Source: Thermomicrobium sp.
Lineage (GTDB): Bacteria > Chloroflexota > Chloroflexia > Thermomicrobiales > Thermomicrobiaceae
Assembly (NCBI GenBank): GCA_026419575.1
Contig: JANZZC010000060.1
Location: 1-48,632, forward strand
Length of the DNA stretch: 48,632 bases
Direction: 5' to 3'
Positions within the stretch are counted from its first letter, which is position 1; the number at the start of each line of letters is the position of its first letter. This document shows positions 19,219-28,541 of this stretch, piece after piece. The translations under genes were made by a program, and so were the position numbers. The notes beneath the pieces are model-generated. The model saw only the letters and a list, made by a program, of their open reading frames with translations. It was not told the origin of the DNA and searched no databases.

Positions 19219-20076
19219 ATGGCGACGATCGACCTCCATACCCATACGACGGCGTCCGACGGCGTGCTCCCCCCGCGCGAACTCATCCGGCTGGCTGCCC
19301 AGCGCGGGATCCGCGTGCTCGGTATCACCGATCACGATACGGTCGCAGGCATCCCCGAAGCGCGCGCGGCTGCAGCGACCCACGGCGTCGTCCTGGTCCC
19401 GGGGATCGAGCTGAGCACGGCGGTCGAGCGCGGGGAAGTCCATATCCTCGGATACTTCGTCGACCCGGACGACCCGGTACTCCGCGCTCATCTGGATCGC
19501 CTGGTCGCTGCGCGACGGGAACGCGCCGCCCGCATGGTCGACCAGCTCCGCGCGCTCGGTTTTCCCGTCTCGCTGGCGGAGCTCGAGGGGATCGCCCAGG
19601 GTGGGACCATCACTCGTGCTCATGCCGCGCGGCTGCTCGTCGCCAAGGGATTCGCGTCCTCGATCGACGAGGCGTTCGACCGATACCTCGGTCGCAATCG
19701 GCCGGGGTACGTGCCGCGAACGTTTCCGACTCCTCGCGAGGCGGTGCAGCTCGTCGTCGACGCCGGTGGTGTCGCTGTCCTCGCCCATCCGCTGAGCGTC
19801 GACGACCTCGAGAGGACGCTCGCCGAGCTGATACCGGTCGGCTTGGCCGGGTTGGAAGCGTGGTACGGGGAGTACACGGTGGAGCAGCAGCGCGACCTGG
19901 CTGCCCTCGCCGATCGACTCGGGCTCATCGCGACCGGCGGCAGCGACTACCATGGGCCGGGGTTCCGGGAGGGGCGCGAGGTGGGCTGCGTGGAACTGCC
20001 GTCCGGCGTCGTCGAGGCGCTGGCGGCACGCGCTCGCCGGGATCGCGGCGATCCTGCTACACTGCCTGGGCAGTGA
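19219..20076 (+). CDS. PHP-domain metal-dependent phosphoesterase
   Basis: MATIDLHTHTTASDGVLPPRELIRLAAQRGIRVLGITDHDTV...TGGSDYHG. Confidence 0.92.
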   Translation: MATIDLHTHTTASDGVLPPRELIRLAAQRGIRVLGITDHDTVAGIPEARAAAATHGVVLVPGIELSTAVERGEVHILGYFVDPDDPVLRAHLDRLVAARRERAARMVDQLRALGFPVSLAELEGIAQGGTITRAHAARLLVAKGFASSIDEAFDRYLGRNRPGYVPRTFPTPREAVQLVVDAGGVAVLAHPLSVDDLERTLAELIPVGLAGLEAWYGEYTVEQQRDLAALADRLGLIATGGSDYHGPGFREGREVGCVELPSGVVEALAARARRDRGDPATLPGQ

Positions 20077-20112
20077 GGAACCGTCGCGCGCATCAGCGAG
20101 TGGCTCAGCGAG

Positions 20113-21249
20113 ATGCCGGTCGTGGATTCTTCCCGCGGAACAGCCCGAGCGGTCGACAGCGAGGAGGTGCCGTCGCCGCCGGCGGGCACGCGGCGGCGAC
20201 AACGTGCCGAGCGTGCGAGTTCGCCGCTCGGCCGTGTGCTGCGCTATGCCGGTCTCTCGATCGGTGCGCTCGTCGGCTGGTCCTTCGGGTATGCGCTGGC
20301 GACAGGCCCCGAGGTGACGGTGGCTTCCCGGTTCTTCCTCGCAGCGATCCTGGCAAGCTTGGGGTTCCTCGCGACGCCGTACATCGTCTTCGACCTCGTC
20401 GACGCGATCGTCGTGCGCTTACGGCGCCTCACCCTGGAGACGCTGCTCGTCAGCGCGCTCGGCGCGTTCATCGGGGCGCTCTTCGGCCTCCTGTTCGCCT
20501 GGCCGCTCGCGCTTCTGCCGCGGCCGGCCGGGCAGCTCGTCCCGACGATCTTCGCGGTGCTCGCGACGGCGATCGGTGCGCTGGTCGCGCAGAGCAAGCA
20601 TGACGAACTGCTCGCGCTGATCGGCCGAAGGCCGCTCGCCGGCACGTCCGTGCTGGTGCTGGACACGAGTGCTCTCATCGACGGTCGGGTGCGCGCCGTG
20701 CTGCGTCTCGGCTTCCTCGAGGGGCGAGTGCTGGTGCCGGAGGAAGTCCTACGGGAGCTGCATGTCCTGGCCGAGGCCGACGAGCCGACGCGTCGCGCGC
20801 GCGGGCGGCGTGGGTTGGAGTGCTTGCGGCGACTGCGCGAGGAGCTCGGTGACGGCCTCGAGGTGGCGCCGGCACTCGTGCCGGTACGGAGCGCCGACGA
20901 GGCCGTCGTGCTCCGTGCCGACGAAGCTGGCGGCAAGGTCGTCACCTGCGACCAGCAGCTCGCCGAGCTAGCTCGGGTCCGCGGAATCGCGGTGCTCAAC
21001 CCGAACCAGCTGGCCGAGGCGCTGCGCAGTCCGGTGCATGTCGGCGATCGCTTGACACTCCAGCTGGTCGGAGAGGGACGCGAGGCCGGACAGGCGATCG
21101 GGTATCTCGACGACGGTACGCTCGTCGTGGTGGAGCGAGCCCGGGAGTTCATCGGCCAGGAAGTGACGGTCGAGGTGACACGAACGCTCCAGACGAGCGG
21201 CGGACGACTCGTCTTCGCCCAGCTTGTCGAACAGGACGTCGCGCGATGA
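20113..21249 (+). CDS. PIN/TRAM-domain membrane protein (YacL type)
   Basis: N-terminal TM helices; VLVLDTSALIDGRV...VPEEVLRELHVLAE PIN domain; TRAM-like C-terminus; next to ispD-ispF as in Bacillus yacL. Confidence 0.88.
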   Translation: MPVVDSSRGTARAVDSEEVPSPPAGTRRRQRAERASSPLGRVLRYAGLSIGALVGWSFGYALATGPEVTVASRFFLAAILASLGFLATPYIVFDLVDAIVVRLRRLTLETLLVSALGAFIGALFGLLFAWPLALLPRPAGQLVPTIFAVLATAIGALVAQSKHDELLALIGRRPLAGTSVLVLDTSALIDGRVRAVLRLGFLEGRVLVPEEVLRELHVLAEADEPTRRARGRRGLECLRRLREELGDGLEVAPALVPVRSADEAVVLRADEAGGKVVTCDQQLAELARVRGIAVLNPNQLAEALRSPVHVGDRLTLQLVGEGREAGQAIGYLDDGTLVVVERAREFIGQEVTVEVTRTLQTSGGRLVFAQLVEQDVAR

Positions 21250-21935
21250 AGGTCGGGGCGATCGTGCCGGCTGCCGGGCGCGGCGAGCGTCTCGGCGGGC
21301 GGGACAAGGTGCTGGCACCCCTGGGGGGGCGTCCCGCACTCGCCTGGGTACTCGATGCGCTCGTCCGATCGGAGGTCGTCGAAGCGATCGTCGTCGTCGC
21401 GAGCGAAGCGAACCGGACGGCGATCGAGTCGTTGTGCCGCTCGCTCCCCACCACGGTACCGGTAGCGGTGACGCGCGGTGGAGCGGAGCGGGCGCTTTCG
21501 GTGCGTGCGGGTGCGGAAACGCTCGGTGCAGCGACGAAGTTCGTCCTGGTTCACGACGCTGCCCGACCGCTCGTAACTCCCGAGCTGATCCGGCGCGCGG
21601 TGGACGCGGTGCAGCGGCATGGGGCCGTCGTGGCGGCAGTACCCGTGGTGGACACGATCAAGCAGGTCGCGCTCGATGGGCGTGTCGTCACTACCCCCGA
21701 TCGTCGGAGCCTCGTCGCCGTGCAGACGCCGCAAGTCTTCCGCTTCGATTGGCTATGGGAAGCCTACCGGCGTGCCGGAGCGAGCCTGGTCACGGCGACC
21801 GACGAAGCGATGCTGCTCGAGCGAGCGGGATTTCCGGTCTACGTCTTCCCGGGCGATCCGGAGAACCTGAAGATCACGACGCCGCTCGACCTCGCGGTCG
21901 CGGAGTTCCTGCTCGCCCGGAGGAGGAGCGCATGA
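21246..21935 (+). CDS. ispD: 2-C-methyl-D-erythritol 4-phosphate cytidylyltransferase
   Basis: GAIVPAAGRGERLGGRDKVLAPLGGRP; VLVHDAARPLVTPELI; 4-bp overlaps at both ends. Confidence 0.95.
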   Translation: MKVGAIVPAAGRGERLGGRDKVLAPLGGRPALAWVLDALVRSEVVEAIVVVASEANRTAIESLCRSLPTTVPVAVTRGGAERALSVRAGAETLGAATKFVLVHDAARPLVTPELIRRAVDAVQRHGAVVAAVPVVDTIKQVALDGRVVTTPDRRSLVAVQTPQVFRFDWLWEAYRRAGASLVTATDEAMLLERAGFPVYVFPGDPENLKITTPLDLAVAEFLLARRRSA

Positions 21936-22426
21936 TCCGAGTCGGTTTGGGGTACGATGTCCACCCGCTCGTGCCGGGGCGGCGGCTCGTCCTCGGCGGT
22001 GTGGAAATTCCTGGCACGCTCGGCCTGGCCGGACATTCCGACGCGGACGTCCTCCTGCACGCGATCGGCGATGCCTTGCTCGGTGCGGCCGGTCTCGGTG
22101 ATCTCGGCGTGCATTTCCCACCGGACGACGAGCGCTGGCGCGACCGCTCGAGCGTCGAGTTACTGCGCATCGTCCGCGAGCTCGTTCGCAACGCAGGCTG
22201 GCGTATCGTGTACGTCGACGCCACGCTGGTAGCGGAGATCCCGCGCATCGCGCCGTTCCGCGAGCGGATGCGGGAGCGTATCGCGGCGACGCTCGCGGTG
22301 CCTGTCGGTACGGTGAGCGTGAAGGCGACGACGAACGAGCGCCTCGGTTTCGTCGGACGAGGTGAGGGGATCGCAGCGCTCGCCGTCGCGACGGTCGAAG
22401 CGGTGACGGAGGCGGGGCGGAGCTGA
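21932..22426 (+). CDS. ispF: 2-C-methyl-D-erythritol 2,4-cyclodiphosphate synthase
   Basis: [64 protein letters not shown]. Confidence 0.96.
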   Translation: MIRVGLGYDVHPLVPGRRLVLGGVEIPGTLGLAGHSDADVLLHAIGDALLGAAGLGDLGVHFPPDDERWRDRSSVELLRIVRELVRNAGWRIVYVDATLVAEIPRIAPFRERMRERIAATLAVPVGTVSVKATTNERLGFVGRGEGIAALAVATVEAVTEAGRS

Positions 22427-22440
22427 GGGAGAGGTGCAGC

Positions 22441-22905
22441 GTGCGGGTTCTCGTCCAGCGGGTCAGCCGGGCGAGCGTGTCGGTCGATGGCCGGATCGTC
22501 AGTGCGATCGGCCCCGGTCTCCTGCTCCTGGTCGGTGTCCGCCGAGGAGACGACCCTGCGATCGCGGCCTGGATGGCGCAGAAGGTCGCCAATCTCCGCA
22601 TCTTCGAGGACGACGCGGGGAAGATGAACCGCTCGGTTCTCGAGGTCGGCGGAAGCACGCTCGTCGTATCCCAGTTCACGCTCTATGCCGACGTGCGCAA
22701 GGGACGGCGGCCGAGTTTCGTCGAGGCAGCACCGCCGGAGGAGGCGCGTCCGCTCGTGGACGCCTTCGCTGACGCGCTGCGCCGACTCGGCCTCGCGGTG
22801 GAGACCGGAGTCTTCGGCGCGCACATGCAGGTCGAACTCGTGAACGATGGCCCGGTGACGATCTGGCTCGACAGCGCCGAGCTGCGCGGAACGCCGGAAG
22901 ACTAG
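22441..22905 (+). CDS. dtd: D-aminoacyl-tRNA deacylase
   Basis: GTG start; [37 protein letters not shown]...[19 protein letters not shown]...[23 protein letters not shown]. Confidence 0.96.
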   Translation: MRVLVQRVSRASVSVDGRIVSAIGPGLLLLVGVRRGDDPAIAAWMAQKVANLRIFEDDAGKMNRSVLEVGGSTLVVSQFTLYADVRKGRRPSFVEAAPPEEARPLVDAFADALRRLGLAVETGVFGAHMQVELVNDGPVTIWLDSAELRGTPED

Positions 22906-22980
22906 GACTTTTGGGTGCTCTCCCGCACGCTGGCGAGTGCTACACTGGCGCTCGGAGCGTCGCGTCTAGCGGGGGAGCGC

Positions 22981-23598
22981 GTGTACTGCCCGCAGTGTGG
23001 TCAGCGGATCGGTGACGAGCAGCGTACCTGCCCGTTCTGCGGGACGACTGTGCCGGACGAGGCCTCGGGGACGGGTACCTGCCCGGAATGCGGGGCTCCG
23101 CGAGCTCCCGAGGATACCTATTGCCGCCGGTGCGGCGTGGTGCTGCCGCTCGACTTGGCGGCACTCGGGCTGGATGAAAGCCTAGCGGGCCGTGAGACCG
23201 GCTCGTCCGCGCTGGAACTCCCCGAGTGGCTGCAGCCTGCGGACATCGGAGCAGGGGGTAGCGCGTTCCCGAGCGATCTGGATCTCCCGGACTGGTTGCG
23301 CGAACCGGAGTCCACGAGCGTCGGTTCGGTGGAGTCGCCGGTGCCGAGCGTGGAATTCGCGGTGCCGCGCGTCCCCGCTGTCTGGGGTCGGTCGGCGGCA
23401 CAAGAGGCCGGTGCGGAGCGTCTCTTCGAGCCGTTGCCCTTGCTCCTCGTGCCGGAGGTGCGGCCGGCGCAGGCGATGCCGACTGGTGCCGAGGCGAACC
23501 TACAAGCAGGGGGCCACAACCTCGCCCGCGTGGCGCTCATCCTCGCGCTGGCCGTCTTGATCGGCGTGACCATCTACATCGTCTGGCTGAACCGGTGA
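22981..23598 (+). CDS. Double zinc-ribbon protein with C-terminal TM helix
   Basis: VYCPQCGQRIGDEQRTCPFCGTTV...GTCPECGAPRAPEDTYCRRCGVVLPL; C-terminal VALILALAVLIGVTIYIVWLNR. GTG at 22981; the upstream ATG at 22915 overlaps a TGCTACACT -10 element. Confidence 0.75.
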   Translation: MYCPQCGQRIGDEQRTCPFCGTTVPDEASGTGTCPECGAPRAPEDTYCRRCGVVLPLDLAALGLDESLAGRETGSSALELPEWLQPADIGAGGSAFPSDLDLPDWLREPESTSVGSVESPVPSVEFAVPRVPAVWGRSAAQEAGAERLFEPLPLLLVPEVRPAQAMPTGAEANLQAGGHNLARVALILALAVLIGVTIYIVWLNR

Positions 23599-23632
23599 CA
23601 GGCGGAGGTCGACCGGTGACGAGGGAGGGCCG

Positions 23633-25285
23633 ATGCACAGCGCGGTAGTCCTTTCGCTCGGGCGGTCGCATTCCCGCGTCGTTCTCGTCGATCGAGCCGA
23701 GGGGCAACCGCGGCTCCTCGGGAGCGTCCCGATTTCTGGCCGCCGACCGCGCGAGGCGCTCCAGGAGGCCGAACGACGCCTCGGACGCGCGTTGCTCGGG
23801 GACGGGCAGCCGATCCGCCCGCGCCGGCCGACCGGTGATGGTGCCGACGCCTGGGTCGTCGTCGGAGCGCCGCTGGTACTGCCGACCCTCGTGCTCGTCG
23901 CGGTGGACGGCGCGCATCCGATCGTCGATGTCGCGGTCCGGGCAGCACAGGCCTCGCTCGTTCGAGTCCACCGCCTCGATACGGACCCGTCGACCAGTCC
24001 GATGTGGCTGGCCCAGCGGCTGGAGAGTCTGCAACCAGCGTTCCTGCTCCTCGCGGGCACGGAAGATCCCGCTCGTTGGGAGCCGGTACTGGCTGGCATC
24101 GCGAGTGCGCTCGGGGAAACGGTGCGTCCGGAACTCGGCATCGTCGTCGCTGCGGAGGGGGTTCAGCAGCGTGTCGCCGAAGCGCTCGGCGAGCACCTCG
24201 ATCTCATGGGAGTCGATCCGGACGCGTTCGTTCCGGCCGAAGTCATCAGTGCGATCGTCGGCGAGTTCCGTACCCGGGCAGCGACGCGGTTGCACGACGA
24301 GCTCGGGGCCGGGTGGGGCGAGCGCGTCGTCGATCGGCTGACCGCTCTGGAGCGAGCGGCGGCCTTCCTCGTCCGTCGAGCCGAGCAGCGGATCGTCCTG
24401 GTCGACCTCGAGCAGGGTACGTTGACGCTCTGGGCTCGCCCGGACGGCATGGTGACGTTGTACCAGGCGGACCGCGAGTTCGGGCCCGATGCGCTGTCGC
24501 TCGCTGACACCGACAGCGAGGCGATCCGTCGCTGGATACCGTGGTCGATGAGCGACGACGACATCGTCGACTGGCTCGCCAATCGAACGCTGCGGGCTCC
24601 GAGCGTCGAGGTCGACGCTGCCGACCAGGTGATCCTCTCGGCGGTGTTTCGTGCGTTGCTCGAACGGAGCGCTGCGCTCGTCGCCGGTGGGATCGCGCGC
24701 GAGGACGTCACGCTCGTCGCGCTCGGGCCGGCGTTCGCGGCCTTGCCACCGGCGCTCGCGACGCTCTGCGTGCTCGACGGCCTGCAGCCGTTGCCGGCGA
24801 ACGGGATCGTCAGTATCGCGCTGGACGAAGCGGATCTGCTCGCGGCCGGTGGTGCGTTGGCCGAGGAGCGGAGCGGCTTCGCGGCGGCGGTTCTCGAACG
24901 CGATGCGTTGCTTCCGCTCGCCCACGCCATCGTGCTCACGGGAGAGAGTCTCGAGGGAGCCATCGCGGTACGTGGAGAAGTCCGGATCGGCGAGACGCTT
25001 CGGCGTTTCTCGGTCCCGTGGGGGAGCCTCCACACGCTCGCGATCCCCTTCGGCGCGACGGTCGAGCTTACCCTCGAGCCGGAGGGCGGCGTACGGATCG
25101 GCCAGCTCGATCCTGGGGTGGCGCTTCGCTTCGCCGGAGAGGCTGCGCTCGGGTGGACGCGACTCGGGATCGTGATCGACGCGCGAGGTCGGCCGGTTCC
25201 CCTGCCGGCCGATCCGGGCGCCCGCGAGCGGCGCCTGCGCTCGTGGCTCGCTGATCTCGGTCATGCGGGAGGAGGCCTTCCGTGA
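23633..25285 (+). CDS. Divergent ASKHA-like protein related to glutamate mutase L (MutL)
   Basis: SAVVLSLGRSHSRVVLVDRAEG N-terminal beta-hairpin-like segment; C-terminal ATLCVLDGLQPLPANGIVSIALDEADLLAAGGALAEE resembles the MutL '.LDALQP.G...L..D...LLPALGALA' pattern. Confidence 0.5.
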   Translation: MHSAVVLSLGRSHSRVVLVDRAEGQPRLLGSVPISGRRPREALQEAERRLGRALLGDGQPIRPRRPTGDGADAWVVVGAPLVLPTLVLVAVDGAHPIVDVAVRAAQASLVRVHRLDTDPSTSPMWLAQRLESLQPAFLLLAGTEDPARWEPVLAGIASALGETVRPELGIVVAAEGVQQRVAEALGEHLDLMGVDPDAFVPAEVISAIVGEFRTRAATRLHDELGAGWGERVVDRLTALERAAAFLVRRAEQRIVLVDLEQGTLTLWARPDGMVTLYQADREFGPDALSLADTDSEAIRRWIPWSMSDDDIVDWLANRTLRAPSVEVDAADQVILSAVFRALLERSAALVAGGIAREDVTLVALGPAFAALPPALATLCVLDGLQPLPANGIVSIALDEADLLAAGGALAEERSGFAAAVLERDALLPLAHAIVLTGESLEGAIAVRGEVRIGETLRRFSVPWGSLHTLAIPFGATVELTLEPEGGVRIGQLDPGVALRFAGEAALGWTRLGIVIDARGRPVPLPADPGARERRLRSWLADLGHAGGGLP

Positions 25286-26394
25286 GCGTCATGGCCCGTC
25301 TGCCGCTGCTCGCGCTCGACGTCGAGCGTACGGTCCGCCGTCGGTTGATCGCTCCCGAGTTCCGGGTCGCTGTTCCGCAGCTGGTCGAACCCGAGACGGT
25401 CGTCGCGGTCGCTGCGGCCGGTCAGGGAAAGACCGCTCGCGTCGCGATCGCCGTGGAACTCGGTGTCCCCCCGCAGGAGGCTGGGCGCTGTCTCGTCCGA
25501 GCGCTGGGTGACCGTATCGAGGCCGGGGAAGTCATCGCCGCGCGACGGCGCGGTTTGCGCACCGTGCAGGTCACGAGCCCGATCGCCGGGCGACTCCACT
25601 CGTTCGACGAGCGAACAGGGATGCTGGTCATCGAGGCGGAGGCTCCTCGCCAACCGGTACCAGCCTTGGTCGCTGGCGAGGTCACCGGCCTCTCCGACGA
25701 CGCGATCGAGATCCGCGCCATCGGCGATCTCGCCCACGGTGCCGTCTTGCTCGGACCGGAGTGCTCCGGGCCGCTCGTCGTCCTCTCCGATCGGCCGGAT
25801 CGCGAACTCCCACTCGAGGAATTCGACGAGCGGTGCCGAGGGGCAGTCGTCCTCGCCGGGATGACGATGAGTACCGCGGTGCTTCGCCGTCTTCAGGAAC
25901 TCGGTGCTGCGGGGGCGATCGTAGGCGGGCTCTCGGTCAGCGCGCTCGAGCCGTTCCTCGGGGGGAACATGGGCGAACGACTCCGCCAGCTCCTCTCCAC
26001 CGGTACGGTCGGCTGGCCGTTCTCCTTCGGTCTCCTCCTGCTGGAGGGCTTCGGGCGGTTACCAATCGCGCGCCCCGTCTTCGAGCTCTTGCAGGAACGG
26101 CGCGGGCGCTCGGTCGCGCTGCTGCGCGGCGACACGCTGGGACTCGATCGCCCGGCCTGTTTCGTGTCGTCGCGGGGCTTCCACGGCAAGTCGCTCGAGC
26201 CGCTCCCTCTCGAGACCGGGGTACCGGTCCACGTCGGGGTGCCGGCCCGACCAGGAGTGGGCGTGCTCCGCAGCGCTCCGTTCCTCTCCCGTGCGTTCGA
26301 GGGGTGCCCCTTCACCGCGGTGCTCGTCGAGCGTGACGGGCGAGTGGAGCCGTTGCCGGTCGAAGTCGTGACGCCGCTCGGCCTCACTCCGTGA
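25282..26394 (+). CDS. Uncharacterised protein with a possible barrel-sandwich/lipoyl-like segment
   Basis: 370 aa; AGEVIAARRRGLRTVQVTSPIAGRLHSFDERTGMLVIEAEAP; GTGA overlap with the MutL-like gene. Confidence 0.6.
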   Translation: MSVMARLPLLALDVERTVRRRLIAPEFRVAVPQLVEPETVVAVAAAGQGKTARVAIAVELGVPPQEAGRCLVRALGDRIEAGEVIAARRRGLRTVQVTSPIAGRLHSFDERTGMLVIEAEAPRQPVPALVAGEVTGLSDDAIEIRAIGDLAHGAVLLGPECSGPLVVLSDRPDRELPLEEFDERCRGAVVLAGMTMSTAVLRRLQELGAAGAIVGGLSVSALEPFLGGNMGERLRQLLSTGTVGWPFSFGLLLLEGFGRLPIARPVFELLQERRGRSVALLRGDTLGLDRPACFVSSRGFHGKSLEPLPLETGVPVHVGVPARPGVGVLRSAPFLSRAFEGCPFTAVLVERDGRVEPLPVEVVTPLGLTP

Positions 26395-27565
26395 AACGCG
26401 GCGTTCGTTGTCCCCGCCGCCGCTGCTCGTAGATCGCTGCTACTTCGTCCGGCGTGCGCGCGAGTTCCTGCCGCAGCTGCAGGAAGCGCAGGAGCGCGTT
26501 CCGCGTGAGCAACCCGAGGAGTCGACTGTCGTCGACGACCGGGATCTGGTGGATCTCGTGCGCGGCCATGAGCCGGAGGACCCTTTCCAGGTCGTCGTTC
26601 GGCGAGGCGGTGATCAGGCGTTCCCGAGGTGTCATGAGGTCGCGAACGCGTCGGATCGGCCATTCGCTGCGCGGGCTGTGACGGACATCGGTCAGCGTCA
26701 CGATCCCGACGAGACGCCCGTCCTCGACGACCGGAAAGCTCCGGACGTTGTACGCCAGGAGAGCGTCGACCAGTTCGTCGATCGTCAGGTCGGGGGAGAT
26801 CGTCGGTGGCTCAGGATCCATCAGCTGGCCGACCCGAACGCCCTCGAAGAAGCGCCGGATGACGAGCTGCTGGTACGACTGTTGCGCGGCGTTCTGCAGG
26901 AACCAGCCGAGGGCGATGAGCCAGATGCCGGAGAGCGGCGAACGGAAGACGAGGAAGAGCCCCCCGGCCATGAAGAGGAACCCGATCGCGACGCCGATAC
27001 CGGCAGCGATCCGCGTCGCGCGCAGGACGTTCCGCATCGCTCCCCAGAGGAGCGCCCGTAGCACTCGTCCACCGTCGAGCGGATACGCCGGAATCGAATT
27101 GAAGGCGACGAGGATCAGGTTGGCCCAGCCGAGATACTCGAGCACGGCTCCGAGCTGCTGGTTGAAGTCCTCGACGATCGGCCAGAGCAGGATCGAAGTC
27201 GCGCCGATGACGAGGCTGACGAGCGGTCCCGCGACGGCGATCAGGAACTCGTCCCGCGCTCGGCGAGCTTCGTCGGCGAGCTGGGCCACACCGCCGAAGA
27301 TGAAGAGGACGATGCTGATGACCGGGACACCGCGGGACTGCGCCACCAACGAGTGGCCGAGTTCGTGCGCGAGCACCGAGGCGAAGAGCAGGAGGCTGGA
27401 GAGCGCTGCGACGGCCCAGTACGTCCCCGGACCCCAGTTCGGGTACCACGCGGGAAAGACGCCGACGGCGAGCGAATAGGTGAGCAGCGCGAAAACGAGG
27501 AGCCAGCTGTAGTGCAAGCCGATCTCGATACCGCGGATCCGCCCCAAACGAATCGATGCTTCCAT
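26384..27565 (-). CDS. Site-2 protease (M50) family metalloprotease with two CBS domains
   Basis: ATG at 27565: MEASIRLGRIRGIEIGLHYSWLL...LAHELGHSLVAQSRGVPV...NSIPAYPLDGGRVLRALLW; C-terminal CBS pair. Confidence 0.95.
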   Translation of the reverse strand: MEASIRLGRIRGIEIGLHYSWLLVFALLTYSLAVGVFPAWYPNWGPGTYWAVAALSSLLLFASVLAHELGHSLVAQSRGVPVISIVLFIFGGVAQLADEARRARDEFLIAVAGPLVSLVIGATSILLWPIVEDFNQQLGAVLEYLGWANLILVAFNSIPAYPLDGGRVLRALLWGAMRNVLRATRIAAGIGVAIGFLFMAGGLFLVFRSPLSGIWLIALGWFLQNAAQQSYQQLVIRRFFEGVRVGQLMDPEPPTISPDLTIDELVDALLAYNVRSFPVVEDGRLVGIVTLTDVRHSPRSEWPIRRVRDLMTPRERLITASPNDDLERVLRLMAAHEIHQIPVVDDSRLLGLLTRNALLRFLQLRQELARTPDEVAAIYEQRRRGQRTPRFTE

Positions 27566-27896
27566 CGCTCCCCCCGGGGAATACGCTCGGTTGCCGGGGA
27601 AGCCGCTCCTCGGCGCACCGTCCGATCCCGATCCGGTGCAATCGTAGCACCGCTCCTCTAGGTACCGATGCGCACCCAGCGGCCGGCCGTCGCTGCAGGG
27701 AGAGAGCGGATGTTGGCCGGGAGGCAGGCCGAGGGTGTGCTCCCGTGCAGAGCCGCGATGCCGACACCGCCTCGCGACCGAGGGGCACGTTCGCGGAACG
27801 ATGGACGGCATCTCGCCGGGGTGCACGGCGCCTGCTCGGGCTGGCGTTTCCGACGACGGCTGGCGCGGTTCCGTGGCTCCGCCCTCGGGCATCCGG

Positions 27897-28541
27897 TCAT
27901 TCGGCGACGGGATCGGTCGCTGCGTCGGGAGCGAGGCGTCCGATCTTGGCGAGGATTTCCCGCCAGAGCGCGTGCACCTGCCGCTGGGTTTCCTCGAGCG
28001 AGCCGCTGTTGTCAATGACCCGATCGGCGCGGGCTACCTTCTCCTCTTGCGGCGGTTGGGCGCGGATCCGGGCGAGGGCTTCCTCCTCGCTCAGCCCGTT
28101 TCGGGCCATCAGCCGAGCTAGTTGCTGCTCGGGACGACAGGTCACGACCCACACCTCGTCGCAGTCGCGCGCGAGACTCGCCTCGAACAGCTTGATCGCA
28201 TCGATGACGACGACCGGACGGTCGCTCCGCGCGACCCGACGGCGGATTTCGGCGACGATCGCCGGATGGGTGATCGCTTCCAGACGACGCAGCGCTACGG
28301 GATCGCGGAAGACGATCGCCCCGAGCGCACGCCGATCGAGCGAGCCGTCGGGACGCAGCACGGCGGGACCGAACTCCCGTGCGATCTCCTCCAGGATCGG
28401 GCTTCCGGGCTCGGTGAGTTCGCGGGCGACCTGGTCGGCATCGATCGTTTCGGCCCCCAGCGCGGCGAGTTCCCGCAACACCGATGACTTCCCGCAGGCG
28501 ATGTTACCGGTCAAGCCGATGATGTACGGACGACGTCTCAC
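27897..28541 (-). CDS. coaE: Dephospho-CoA kinase
   Basis: YIIGLTGNIACGKSSVLRELAALGAETIDADQVARELTEPGSPILEEIAREFG. Confidence 0.95.
   Translation of the reverse strand: MRRRPYIIGLTGNIACGKSSVLRELAALGAETIDADQVARELTEPGSPILEEIAREFGPAVLRPDGSLDRRALGAIVFRDPVALRRLEAITHPAIVAEIRRRVARSDRPVVVIDAIKLFEASLARDCDEVWVVTCRPEQQLARLMARNGLSEEEALARIRAQPPQEEKVARADRVIDNSGSLEETQRQVHALWREILAKIGRLAPDAATDPVAE

Noticed and set aside
22915-22980. Extended N-terminus of the zinc-ribbon ORF (MLSRTLASATLALGASRLAGER)
   Set aside because: Contains a TGCTACACT -10 element at 22938-22946; GTG at 22981 just before CPQC is a better start.
27566-27896. 330-bp gap between the site-2 protease and coaE as a possible RNA gene
   Set aside because: Apart from a TGCTACGAT -10 element I could not find a coherent conserved fold or terminator; insufficient support.
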